Source: Streptomyces sp. ADI95-17
GTDB taxonomy: Bacteria > Actinomycetota > Actinomycetes > Streptomycetales > Streptomycetaceae
Reading direction: 5' to 3'
DNA length: 64,000 bases
Assembly (NCBI RefSeq): GCF_003846175.1
Contig: NZ_ML123048.1
Span: 742,222 to 806,221 of the forward strand
Made by a program: the position numbers and the translations under genes. Shown here in pieces: positions 50,849-59,120 of this stretch (within the stretch, counting starts at the first letter, position 1; every line of letters starts with the position of its first letter). The notes under the pieces are model-generated. The model had not been told where the DNA came from and searched no databases. It saw only the letters and a list, made by a program, of their open reading frames with translations.

Positions 50849-51574
50849 GTGTGCGCAAATGTCATGGTCGCCGAAGACGACGAGAAACAGGCCGAACTCG
50901 TACGCCGCTACCTCGAACACGAGGGCCACGCGGTCACGGTCGTCGGTGACGGGCTCGCGGCGCTCGCGGAGGTCCGGCACCGGGAGCCCGATCTGCTGGT
51001 GCTCGATGTGATGATGCCGCGGGCCGACGGTCTGGACGTGGTACGTGTGCTGCGCGCCGAGCACCGGGAGCTGCCGGTGCTGATGCTGACGGCCCGCAGC
51101 ACCGAGGACGATCTGCTGCTGGGGCTGGATCTCGGCGCGGACGACTACATGACGAAGCCGTACAGCCCGCGTGAGCTGATGGCCCGGGTACGGACCCTGC
51201 TGCGGCGCAGCCGGCGGGGCGCGGAGGGCACCGCGTCCGCCGCGGACCGGGCGCTGAGGTGTGGTGCGCTGATCGTCGACCCTGACCGGCACGAGGTGTC
51301 CGTGGAGGGCCGGCCGGTGGACTGCACACCCGGTGAGTTCCGGATCCTCGCCGCCATGGCGACCGAACCGGACCGGGTCTTCACCCGGCAGCGGCTCCTG
51401 GAGGAGCTGCACGGCTTCGACCGCTACATCAGCTTCCGCACCGTCGATGTGCACATCATGAACCTGCGCAAGAAGATCGAGCCCGCGCCACGTCGGCCGT
51501 TGCGGCTGCTCACCGTCTTCGGTGTCGGCTACAAGCTGACGGACCCGGCGAGGAACACTCCGCGTGCGTCGTGA
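50849..51574 (+). CDS. OmpR/PhoB-family response regulator
   Basis: 241 residues. Receiver domain with AEDDEKQ (acidic pocket), LLVLDVMMPRADG (phospho-Asp), MLTARS and TKPYSPREL (Lys), followed by an OmpR-type winged helix (CTPGEFRILAAMA; RTVDVHIMNLRKKIE; TVFGVGYKL). GTG 50849 gives the normal family N-terminus; the frame is open farther upstream but without support. The stop overlaps the kinase start by 11 bp (51564-51574). Confidence 0.93.
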   Translation: MCANVMVAEDDEKQAELVRRYLEHEGHAVTVVGDGLAALAEVRHREPDLLVLDVMMPRADGLDVVRVLRAEHRELPVLMLTARSTEDDLLLGLDLGADDYMTKPYSPRELMARVRTLLRRSRRGAEGTASAADRALRCGALIVDPDRHEVSVEGRPVDCTPGEFRILAAMATEPDRVFTRQRLLEELHGFDRYISFRTVDVHIMNLRKKIEPAPRRPLRLLTVFGVGYKLTDPARNTPRAS

Positions 51575-53549
51575 CCGGCGGCGGAACCGGCCGCCGCTCC
51601 GCAAGAGCCTGTTCGGCCGTCTGCTGGCGGTGTCCGCGCTGGTGGCGGCCTGTTCGGTGGCCGCCACGGCCTGGCTGGCCGTACAGACCACCTCCGGCGC
51701 CATCAAGCAGGAGCAGGGCCAGAACCTGACCGCCGACGCCCGGATCTACAACACCCTGCTGGGTTACGCGGCCGGCCACCCCACCTGGGAGGGCGTCGAC
51801 GACACCGTGCGCGACCTGGCGCGGCAGTCCGGCCGGCGGATCGCGCTCACCACCGAGCAGCGCCGTCCGCTCGCCGATTCCGCTTCCCGGCCGGCGCCGC
51901 CCGCGCTGCCGCCCCAGGCATCGGCGATCGTCGACCCGCTGTCCGTGGACACCGCCCTGTCCCGGACGGTCGACCGGTCCGGGGACGCGGCCGACCGGGT
52001 CGACCCGCGCGCGGTCGGTCCGTTCCGGTTGCCCGCCGCCGAACGCAAGGCGTTGCAGCATGCCGCCGACCGGAGCGCGGCGTGCCTGAGCCGGGTCGGG
52101 ATCGCGGCGGACGTGGTCACGGGCCCGAGCGGGCGTCCGCGCATGGAGATCGTGGGCAACGATCCGGACCGTGTACAGAACACCCGGTGCACGACCGACG
52201 TGCTGGACTCCCCGACCGCGACCGAGCAGAAGGCCCTGGACGCGCTCAATCAGCTCGCCGACGCCTGCCTGAAACGTCAGGACCGTCCGGGCGTACAGCT
52301 CAATCTGGACCTGTCCTGGGGAGACGGCTCCGTGCCGAAGCCCGCCGTCAAGACCCGCGCCGCGACTCCCACGCCCGCGCCGCCGCCGAACCTGCGCACC
52401 GACAAGGACGACCGTGCCACCGCCTCGTGCGTGGACACGGCCCGCCGGGAACAGCTCAGCTCCTATGTCGCCTCGCCCGCCCTGCTGTTCATCGGCGACG
52501 AGGACGGCACGACCGTGCCCGGTTTCGACCTCTCCCCCGCGAACACCGCGAAGATCGCGGGCGCGGCGGCCCTCGTCCTCGCGCTCACCGTCGGGGCCAC
52601 GATGCTCGCCGGATCCCGGCTGGCACGACCACTGCACGCGCTCACGGGCGCGGCGCAGCGGATGCGGGACGGCGAGGACTCCGAGCCCGTGCTGGTCACC
52701 GACGACAACGAGATCGGCCGGCTCGCCGCGGCCTTCAACGACATGGCCGACCACCGCGCGCGTCTGGAGGCGCAGCGCAAGGACATGGTCAGCGACGTCG
52801 CCCATGAGCTGCGCACGCCGCTGAGCAATATCCGGGGCTGGCTGGAGGCGGCGCAGGACGGCCTGGCGGAGCCCGACCCGGCGTTCATCGCCTCGCTGCA
52901 CACGGAGGCCGTGCAGTTGCAGCACATCATCGACGACCTCCAGGACCTCGCCGCGGCGGACGCCGGCGCCCTGCGTCTGCACCCCGAGCAGCTACACGTC
53001 GAGGACGTGCTCGCACAGGTCGCCGCGGCGCACCAGGCCGGGGCCGAGACCTCCGGGGTGGCACTCTCGGCGCTGCCCGCGGCGGACGGCACGCCCTCCC
53101 CCGTGTTGTGGGCCGACCCGGTCCGGCTGCGCCAGGCCATCGGCAACCTGGTCTCCAACGCCGTACGGCACACCCCGCCGGGCGGACGTGTGACGGTGCG
53201 CGCGTACGACGCGGGGGCGTCGGCGGACGAGGCGCAGGCCGGCCGGGAGGTCGTGATCGAGGTCGCGGACACGGGCAGCGGCATCTCGGCCGAGCACCTG
53301 CCGCATGTCTTCGACCGCTTCTGGCGCGCCGAGAAGTCGCGCAACCGCCGCACCGGTGGCAGTGGGCTGGGGCTGGCGATCGTACGGAAACTCGTGGAGG
53401 CGCACGGGGGTTCGGTGAGCGCGGCGAGCGTCGAGGGGCAGGGTTCGGTGTTCACGCTCCGCCTGCCCGCGGATGCGGCGGATGCACCGGGTCCGGCGAC
53501 TGCCATGGATCCGGCCGACGACTCCCCGACCGCCGCTGACCGGGCCTGA
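51564..53549 (+). CDS. Sensor histidine kinase with large extracellular domain
   Basis: 661 residues: TM1 about 18-40, a roughly 280-residue extracellular domain with Cys residues (SACLSR, NTRC, DACL, TASC), TM2 about 330-352, HAMP (SRLARPLHALTGAAQRM), HisKA with the phospho-acceptor His in SDVAHELRTPLSNI, and a HATPase (IGNLVSNAVRHTPPGG; GSGLGLAIVRKLVEAHGG). Translated with the response regulator. Downstream genes encode an anchored surface protein and a sortase, so an envelope signal is likely. Confidence 0.93.
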   Translation: MRRDRRRNRPPLRKSLFGRLLAVSALVAACSVAATAWLAVQTTSGAIKQEQGQNLTADARIYNTLLGYAAGHPTWEGVDDTVRDLARQSGRRIALTTEQRRPLADSASRPAPPALPPQASAIVDPLSVDTALSRTVDRSGDAADRVDPRAVGPFRLPAAERKALQHAADRSAACLSRVGIAADVVTGPSGRPRMEIVGNDPDRVQNTRCTTDVLDSPTATEQKALDALNQLADACLKRQDRPGVQLNLDLSWGDGSVPKPAVKTRAATPTPAPPPNLRTDKDDRATASCVDTARREQLSSYVASPALLFIGDEDGTTVPGFDLSPANTAKIAGAAALVLALTVGATMLAGSRLARPLHALTGAAQRMRDGEDSEPVLVTDDNEIGRLAAAFNDMADHRARLEAQRKDMVSDVAHELRTPLSNIRGWLEAAQDGLAEPDPAFIASLHTEAVQLQHIIDDLQDLAAADAGALRLHPEQLHVEDVLAQVAAAHQAGAETSGVALSALPAADGTPSPVLWADPVRLRQAIGNLVSNAVRHTPPGGRVTVRAYDAGASADEAQAGREVVIEVADTGSGISAEHLPHVFDRFWRAEKSRNRRTGGSGLGLAIVRKLVEAHGGSVSAASVEGQGSVFTLRLPADAADAPGPATAMDPADDSPTAADRA

Positions 53550-53668
53550 TGCGATGACCACAACGTTCTGACAGCTTCTTCATAACTTCAGGCCAGCCTG
53601 TCGGCATGCCTCGTGCCCCGGTGCGAACCGGCACCCGGGCACCGACGAGGCCGACCTGGAATGGAGCG

Positions 53669-54103
53669 ATGTCCATGCCCCACCGTCTGTCCCTGCGCAC
53701 TGCCGTCCTCGCCGCTGTCGCGGCCGGCGCGGTGCTCGTACCGTCCGCCGCCGCCTTCGCCGACGCCACGCCCTCGCCTTCGGCGCCGTCCGTGAAGAGG
53801 TCCGCGGCAGCCCGCGCGGAGGGCGGCGCCACCGCCGAGCCCAAGAGGAGCGCACAGCCGTCGGTGGCGCCCCGTGGCGGTGTCGCCGCGGGCGACAGCC
53901 CGGCACCGGCCAAGGCCGAGCCCACTGTCAAGCGTCCGGGGGCCGCCGCACCGCGCGGTGGCGTGGCCGCCGGTGAGCGACCGGCCGGGACGTCCGGTGA
54001 TGGGACCACCGCTCTTGCCGGATCGGCCGCGGCGGCCCTGCTGGTCGCCGGTGCGGGAACGATCGTGCTGCGCCGACGTTCCGCCGCGCAGCGCAACGGC
54101 TGA
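53669..54103 (+). CDS. Exported Ala/Pro-rich protein with sorting-signal-like C-terminus
   Basis: 144 residues: a signal peptide (LSLRTAVLAAVAAGAVLV, cleavage near AFADAT), a low-complexity Ala/Pro/Lys region with the repeat APRGGVAAG (twice, about 30 residues apart), then RPAGTSGDG, a hydrophobic helix (TALAGSAAAALLVAGAGTIVL) and a final RRRSAAQRNG. The tripartite end is that of a sortase substrate, but LPxTG is replaced by something like RPAGT. The next gene is a sortase, 134 bp on. ATG 53669 has GGAG close upstream. Confidence 0.72.
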   Translation: MSMPHRLSLRTAVLAAVAAGAVLVPSAAAFADATPSPSAPSVKRSAAARAEGGATAEPKRSAQPSVAPRGGVAAGDSPAPAKAEPTVKRPGAAAPRGGVAAGERPAGTSGDGTTALAGSAAAALLVAGAGTIVLRRRSAAQRNG

Positions 54104-54237
54104 CCGGCCCGCAGCGACCGCACCGAGTCGACTGACTCCGCGGGCCGGTTGACGCCCGTCAGCAGTTGACGCCCCCTCGTGGCGCCGCCCCACCCGGGCG
54201 GCGCCACTGCCGATTCCCGCCCAGACCTGGAGCCCTC

Positions 54238-54882
54238 ATGTTCCGCACCTCGCCCTCGCTCCGACGCGGCGCGCTGCCGCTGCTCGCCTGTCTCTTCCTC
54301 GCCGGCTGCTCCTCCGACGCCACGGACGGCCCGGCCGCCACCGCGCCCGGCAGCAGCACCGCCACGGTCGACACTCCGGCACAGGCCGGTTCGGCGCGGA
54401 CCGGTTCGACGGGGGCCGGGAAGTCCGGCGACGCCCCGGCAGCCGCCCCCGTCCGCATCAGCATCCCTTCGCTCGGCATCGACAGCGAGCTGATGCGCCT
54501 CGGCCTCAACCAGGACGGCACCGTCGAGGTCCCTCCCGCCGAGAAGGGCATGACCGCCGGCTGGTACACCGGCGGCGCCACTCCCGGCGAGCGCGGCGCG
54601 GCAGTCGTCATCGGACACAACGACACCCGCTTCGGGAAGGCCGTCTTCCACGATCTGGAGAAGATCACAAAGGGAGCGGACATCGCCGTCCGCAACGATC
54701 GCGGCGCGGAACTCCACTTCCGGGTCACCGCCACCGAGACGGTCAGCAAGAAGGCGTTCCCGACCGAGAAGGTCTACGGGTCCACCGGCGCCCGCACCCT
54801 GCGTCTCATCACCTGTGACGGCGCCTTCGACGCCCAGGGCCACCCGGTGGACAACCTCATCGTGTACGCGAACCGGAGCTGA
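54238..54882 (+). CDS. Sortase (class E/F-like) with lipoprotein signal
   Basis: 214 residues. The N-terminus is a lipoprotein signal with lipobox LAGC (Cys24), then a Ser/Thr/Ala linker and a sortase barrel: IPSLGIDSELMRLGL, catalytic His127 (VVIGHND) and Cys193 (LRLITCDGAF). The usual Arg before the last strand is not obvious (GHPVDNLIVYA); Arg213, third from the end, is the only one after the Cys. Most sortases are held by a transmembrane helix, so a lipid anchor is unusual. Its likely substrate is the preceding gene product. Confidence 0.85.
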   Translation: MFRTSPSLRRGALPLLACLFLAGCSSDATDGPAATAPGSSTATVDTPAQAGSARTGSTGAGKSGDAPAAAPVRISIPSLGIDSELMRLGLNQDGTVEVPPAEKGMTAGWYTGGATPGERGAAVVIGHNDTRFGKAVFHDLEKITKGADIAVRNDRGAELHFRVTATETVSKKAFPTEKVYGSTGARTLRLITCDGAFDAQGHPVDNLIVYANRS

Positions 54883-54970
54883 GGAATCCCCACGTTCGAT
54901 GCGTGTCTTCCGAAGGCGCCCGGATGATGGTCGGGAAACCCGGCGATTTCCTGGTGGCGGCCGGCGTGTC

Positions 54971-55810
54971 TCAGCCCTCCTGGGCGTGCGGGCCGGGCCG
55001 GGCTCGTCGCAGGGCCAGGGCCGCCAGCGCCTCGGGGGCGCCCTTCGGGCCCCGGATGCCCGGGAAGGCGTTGATGTCGACGACGACGGGCGCCCCCTCG
55101 CGGTCCAGCAGGTCGACACCGTAGACGTCCAGGCCGAAGACCTCTCCCGTACGCAGGGCGAGCCGGGTCCAGTCCTGCGGCAGATCGCGGACGAGCGGCG
55201 CGGGCCGCGCGCCGCCCGGCGGGGCTCCCACGGGTGCGGGGCGCACCCCCGTGAAGACCTCACCCCCGATCACCCACAGCTTGTGGTCCCAGCCGCTGTT
55301 CGCGACGAACTCCTGCAGGACGACGGGCTCGTCGGACCACTTCGACGCCAGGCCGCTGAGCCCGTCCAGGCCGTCCACGCGGGCGACCAGGTCCGCGCGT
55401 CGGCTGTGACGGCTCTTGACCATGAGCGGATAGCCGTTCTCCGCCGGCTCCGCTCCGCGGAGGGCTTCGGACAGCGCGTCCAGGGTCCGTGTCCGGGGCA
55501 TCGGCAGGCCGGCGTCGGCCGCCACCGCGGCGATCCGGCTCCTGTCCTGGCACAGCTCCGTCGCGGCGGCGGAGTTCACCACCCGGGCGCCGAGCGCTTC
55601 GAGAGAGTGTGCCAGCGCCAGTGCCCGGGGCGTATGTGCCTTCAGGAGGTAGACATCGGCGAGTCCGCCCGCGGTCACCGGTTGCGACGGGGACGCGGCT
55701 GCGGAGTCCGGGTCCGAAAATGTCACCTGGTGCTCCGCCGCGACCAGTTCGGCGGAAACCGCGGCGAGCAGCGGATGATCCGGCTTGTCGGTCAGCAGAC
55801 ACACCTTCAT
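54971..55810 (-). CDS. ATP-grasp ligase, RimK-like (second of two)
   Basis: 279 residues. MKVCLLTDKPDHPLL opens the pre-ATP-grasp domain; the ATP-grasp fold follows with YPLMVKSRHSR (nucleotide Lys), VVLQEFVANSGWDHKLWVIGG, FGLDVYGVDLLDREG and VVVDINAFPGIRG (Mg-binding Asp and Asn). RimK-type enzymes join a carboxylate to an amine through an acyl phosphate. The ATG overlaps the stop of the paralogous gene (55807-55810), so both are made together. No obvious substrate gene except a doubtful small ORF upstream of the pair. Confidence 0.85.
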   Translation of the reverse strand: MKVCLLTDKPDHPLLAAVSAELVAAEHQVTFSDPDSAAASPSQPVTAGGLADVYLLKAHTPRALALAHSLEALGARVVNSAAATELCQDRSRIAAVAADAGLPMPRTRTLDALSEALRGAEPAENGYPLMVKSRHSRRADLVARVDGLDGLSGLASKWSDEPVVLQEFVANSGWDHKLWVIGGEVFTGVRPAPVGAPPGGARPAPLVRDLPQDWTRLALRTGEVFGLDVYGVDLLDREGAPVVVDINAFPGIRGPKGAPEALAALALRRARPGPHAQEG

Positions 55811-56766
55811 ATCCGCGCCCCTTCGGGCACAGCCGCCACCATGTCCGCTTCGGTGCCGGGACCGAGTCCGACCACGGGATGCGGATGGGATCGCACGTGG
55901 GGGCCCTGCGCCGGTACGGGAACGCGCGGGGTGGCAGCGAGCATGCCCGCCCGGTCGGCGCCGCCGGTCCTGGCCAGCTCAAGGACGGCTCCGGCCAACC
56001 GGGAGGCCGCGTCCGGGACCTGACGGAAGCTCGGGAAGTCGTTGATGTCGACGATCACGGGGCCGTCCGGGCCGAGCACCACATCGATGCCGTACAGATC
56101 GAGTCCGAAGACCGCCCCCACCTTCGCCGCCGCCGCTGCCACCTCGGCGGGCAGGGGTACGGCCCTCTCGTCGACCGGCGCGTCCGGGTGCAGCGGGGAG
56201 CGGCGCACGGTCGCGTGGAACTCGCCCGCGAGACAGTAGACCTTCAGGTCGGAGCCCGCATTGGCCACGTAGGGCTGTGCGATGAGCTGGCCCTCGTCCG
56301 ACTGCTCCGCCTCGGCCAGACCCCCGGGGCCCGACACGAGCCGTACCCCGCGCCCCGAGCTGCCGTCGGCGGGCTTGACCACCAGAGGGAAGAGCTCCGC
56401 GGGCACATCCGCGAACAGCGCGGCCCTCGGTGCCGAATAGGTGACCGGAACCGGCAGCCCGTGCTGTCGCGCGATCACCGAGGTGAGGACCTTGTCACGG
56501 ACCGCGCGGATGGACCGTGCGTCGTTCACCGTGGTCAGTCCCACCGCCGCCGCGGCCTCCAGCAGGGTGAGCCCGGGGCCGCCGGACACGGTCTTGAGTA
56601 CCCAGGCGTCATGGGTTCCCGCCCGCACCTCCTCCGAGATCCGCAGGAGTGAGCCGCCGGGGCGCACCACGTCCACCTGGTGTCCCCACGCCTTCAGTTG
56701 CCGGACGACGTCGAGCGGCATGCCGTCATGCCGGTACAGCTCTTCGACGAGGAAGCAGAGCTTCAT
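55807..56766 (-). CDS. ATP-grasp ligase, RimK-like (first of two)
   Basis: 319 residues, paralogous to the following gene. MKLCFLVEELYRHDGMP, LFPLVVKPADGSSGRGVRLV (Gly-rich nucleotide loop), QLIAQPYVANAGSDLKVYCLAGE, FGLDLYGIDVVLGPDG and VIVDINDFPSFRQV (metal ligands). The C-terminal 50 residues are extra and Pro/Val-rich. First gene of a two-gene operon; ATG 56766 follows GAGGGG. Pairs of ATP-grasp ligases act in peptide or amino-acid tailoring, but the acceptor here is unknown. Confidence 0.85.
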   Translation of the reverse strand: MKLCFLVEELYRHDGMPLDVVRQLKAWGHQVDVVRPGGSLLRISEEVRAGTHDAWVLKTVSGGPGLTLLEAAAAVGLTTVNDARSIRAVRDKVLTSVIARQHGLPVPVTYSAPRAALFADVPAELFPLVVKPADGSSGRGVRLVSGPGGLAEAEQSDEGQLIAQPYVANAGSDLKVYCLAGEFHATVRRSPLHPDAPVDERAVPLPAEVAAAAAKVGAVFGLDLYGIDVVLGPDGPVIVDINDFPSFRQVPDAASRLAGAVLELARTGGADRAGMLAATPRVPVPAQGPHVRSHPHPVVGLGPGTEADMVAAVPEGARI

Positions 56767-57031
56767 CCCAGAACCCCTCGGTGCCCCACGGATGATGGGG
56801 GCACAACGATGCCTCGCGGTGCTCCTTCGAACACCACCAAAAGGGCAACGCTACGTCACGCCCGCCCCAAAGCGACTCCGGCCGTGGGTTACTGATGGTC
56901 CGTTCATCAACCGCCGCCCGTCCACGACGACCGCGGCGCGGTAAATCCGCATCACCACCACCGGACAGCGAGCAGGAGGGCGTCCTCGACCGGGGAGGGC
57001 TCGTCCTCCTTCTCCGCGTGCCCGGACCGGC

Positions 57032-57595
57032 TCAGTGCCTGGGACGCCCGTCCAGGCCGCCCGCCCACGCCGTCAGCGTGGCGAAGTCGTCACCGGAAAG
57101 GCCGTGCCGGGGGTCGATGCGGTGCAACAGTGCGGGACCGTCGTGGTGTTCGTGCACCCAGGTGCGGTCCTGCTCCGTGATCTCGTCGTCGACCCAGGCG
57201 AACGGCCGGCCCTGCGCCCACTCGACGATTTCCGGTGTCTTCCAGAACACACCGCCGCCCGGCACGGCTCGCGACGGGGACCAGGCGATGAAGGGCAGTT
57301 CGGGCAGTCCCAGGACCGGTGCGATGAATTCGTTGGCTTCTTCCTCCCACGTCGTCGCCCACACCAGGTCGAGGGGAAGTGCTTCCAATGCCGGACCGTG
57401 ACTCGGATCGAGCCACACCCGGAGCGGTTTCACCGCCTTGTCCGGCAGCCCTGTCCCGATGAGCCGCCGCCGCTCGGCGGCCTCCCAGCGAGGCGTCAGG
57501 AACCGGTGCGTCTCATAGCCTTCGGGCCGCCGGCACGGCTTGGCGGCATACGGATTCAGCGGCCCGTCCACATCCACCAACAGCACCGGTCTCAC
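57032..57595 (-). CDS. HAD-like protein (RNA-repair-type HAD family)
   Basis: 187 residues. VLLVDVDGPLNPY is a HAD motif I (DxD) with the GxLNP extension typical of the HAD domain found in Swiss-army-knife RNA repair proteins (PF18143). DLVWATTWEEEAN gives motif II and WVDDEITEQD the late acidic motif. Such domains are predicted phosphatases on nucleic acid ends; the true substrate is unknown. The start is GTG 57595. It is 59 bp from rbsD, on the same strand, and possibly read through from it. Confidence 0.75.
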   Translation of the reverse strand: MRPVLLVDVDGPLNPYAAKPCRRPEGYETHRFLTPRWEAAERRRLIGTGLPDKAVKPLRVWLDPSHGPALEALPLDLVWATTWEEEANEFIAPVLGLPELPFIAWSPSRAVPGGGVFWKTPEIVEWAQGRPFAWVDDEITEQDRTWVHEHHDGPALLHRIDPRHGLSGDDFATLTAWAGGLDGRPRH

Positions 57596-57654
57596 CGACC
57601 CACCCGCCCCTTCTTCTCGGCACCGCACGATACCGCCCGGCCCATGAGGAGGGG

Positions 57655-58044
57655 TCAGAAGAAGACCCCGCACCTCAGGAGCACATTCGCGTACGGTCGC
57701 GCCTCTCCCGTCCGTACCACCAGCCGGGCTCCCGCCGAGAGCTGCTTGAGCTCGTCGTGGGGTACGTGGGCGAGTCCGGGCAGGCGGTCGGTCAGGAGGC
57801 GGGCGGTCTCCGGGTTGGCCTCCATGACCTCGTGTGCCGCTGTCGCGCCCTCCACGACGAGTTCGTCCAGCAGACCGTCGAGAACCTCGGCGAACGAGGG
57901 GACGCCGGCGCGGAAGGCCAGGTCGACGACGCGGGGGCCGGCCGGGATGGGCATGCCCACGTCGCAGATCAGCACTCCGTCGCCGTGTCCCAGCTCGGCC
58001 AGGGCTCCGGCGAGGTAGCGGTTGAGAATTCCTGCCCTCTTCAC
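57655..58044 (-). CDS. rbsD: D-ribose pyranase
   Basis: 129 residues, the usual RbsD size. MKRAGILNRYLAGALAELGHGD and LICDVGMPIP are characteristic (His20 region and Asp of the active site). It interconverts pyranose and furanose ribose for RbsK. Start GTG 58044 overlaps the rbsK stop (GTGA at 58041-58044). Last gene of the ribose operon. Confidence 0.95.
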   Translation of the reverse strand: MKRAGILNRYLAGALAELGHGDGVLICDVGMPIPAGPRVVDLAFRAGVPSFAEVLDGLLDELVVEGATAAHEVMEANPETARLLTDRLPGLAHVPHDELKQLSAGARLVVRTGEARPYANVLLRCGVFF

Positions 58045-58997
58045 GGGGCGGCGACTTCCGCCGCGGCCGGGACCTCGTCCGCCGTGGGGAAGGACTCCTG
58101 CGCGCCCCGCCGGGTGACGGCCGCCGCCCCCACCCGCACGGCGAACGCGGCTGCCTCCGTGAGGTCCTCGCCCAGGCCGAGCCGCCAGGCCAGGGCCGCC
58201 GTGAAGGCGTCGCCCGCCCCGGTCGTGTCCACGGCTTCTACCTTGGGGCTCGGAACGGGTACGACATCGCCGCTACGGCCGTCCGCGACGAGCGCTCCCA
58301 CCGCCCCCAGTGTGACCACGACCGACCGCGGGCCGAGAGCGAGCAGTGCCCGCGCCCACTCCTGGGGCGTGCTGCCCGCGGACTCGCCCAGCATGTAACG
58401 CGCTTCGTGCTCGTTGACCACCAAGGGGTCGCAGGCACCCAGCACATGGCCGGGCAGGGGCGCGGGCGGAGAAGGGTTCAGCACCAGCCTGCTGCCGGGC
58501 GACATCGCACCGGCCACCTCGGCGACCGTCTCCAGCGGGATCTCCAGCTGTACGGAGACGACTCGGGCGGCACCGAAGAGCGCGCCGGCCGCCCGGATGT
58601 CCTTGGGGGTGAGGCGGGCGTTGGCCCCCGGCGACACCACGATGCTGTTGTCGCCCGAGGGGTCCACGGTGATCAGCGCCACGCCGGTGGGGGCCCCGCC
58701 CACGAGGACACCGGCGGTCTCGACGCCCGCCGCCCGTTGTGATTCCAGCAGCAGGCGGCCGTGCGCGTCGTCGCCCACCCGGGCCAGCAGAGCCGTGCGG
58801 GCACCGAGGCGGGCGGCGGCGACCGCCTGGTTCCCGCCCTTGCCGCCCGGGTGGACGGCCAGGTCGGAGCCGAGCACGGTCTCACCGGCCGCGGGCCGGC
58901 GTTCGACGCCGACGACCAGGTCGGCGTTGGCGGAGCCCACGACCAGCAGGTCGTACCGGTCCTGACCGTGATCGCGATCGCTGTCGCTGTCGTTCAT
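58041..58997 (-). CDS. rbsK: Ribokinase
   Basis: 318 residues, PfkB family. VVGSANADLVV at the N-terminus, GGKGGNQAVAAARLG (motif 1), and DTTGAGDAFTAALAWRL (motif 2 with catalytic Asp) are all present. It makes ribose 5-phosphate. ATG 58997 follows AGGA; it lies 120 bp after the permease/binding-protein fusion, with 10-bp repeats in the gap. Confidence 0.95.
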   Translation of the reverse strand: MNDSDSDRDHGQDRYDLLVVGSANADLVVGVERRPAAGETVLGSDLAVHPGGKGGNQAVAAARLGARTALLARVGDDAHGRLLLESQRAAGVETAGVLVGGAPTGVALITVDPSGDNSIVVSPGANARLTPKDIRAAGALFGAARVVSVQLEIPLETVAEVAGAMSPGSRLVLNPSPPAPLPGHVLGACDPLVVNEHEARYMLGESAGSTPQEWARALLALGPRSVVVTLGAVGALVADGRSGDVVPVPSPKVEAVDTTGAGDAFTAALAWRLGLGEDLTEAAAFAVRVGAAAVTRRGAQESFPTADEVPAAAEVAAP

Positions 58998-59050
58998 CGT
59001 TCCTGCTTTCCGTGGCCGGCCACTGCTCGGGGCCCGCTCGGGCCCCACTC

Positions 59051-59120
59051 ATTCGCGGTCATTCGAGATCCTTCGCGATCCTTCGCCCCCCTTCGCGATC
59101 CCTCGCGATCCTCGCGGTCA
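59051..59120. repeat. Seven tandem 10-bp repeats
   Basis: Decamers with consensus CTTCGCGATC in exact 10-bp register from 59051; units at 59071 and 59091 are identical, the others differ by 1-5 bases. The last unit carries the stop codon of the transporter fusion. The spacing equals one helical turn. Confidence 0.6.
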
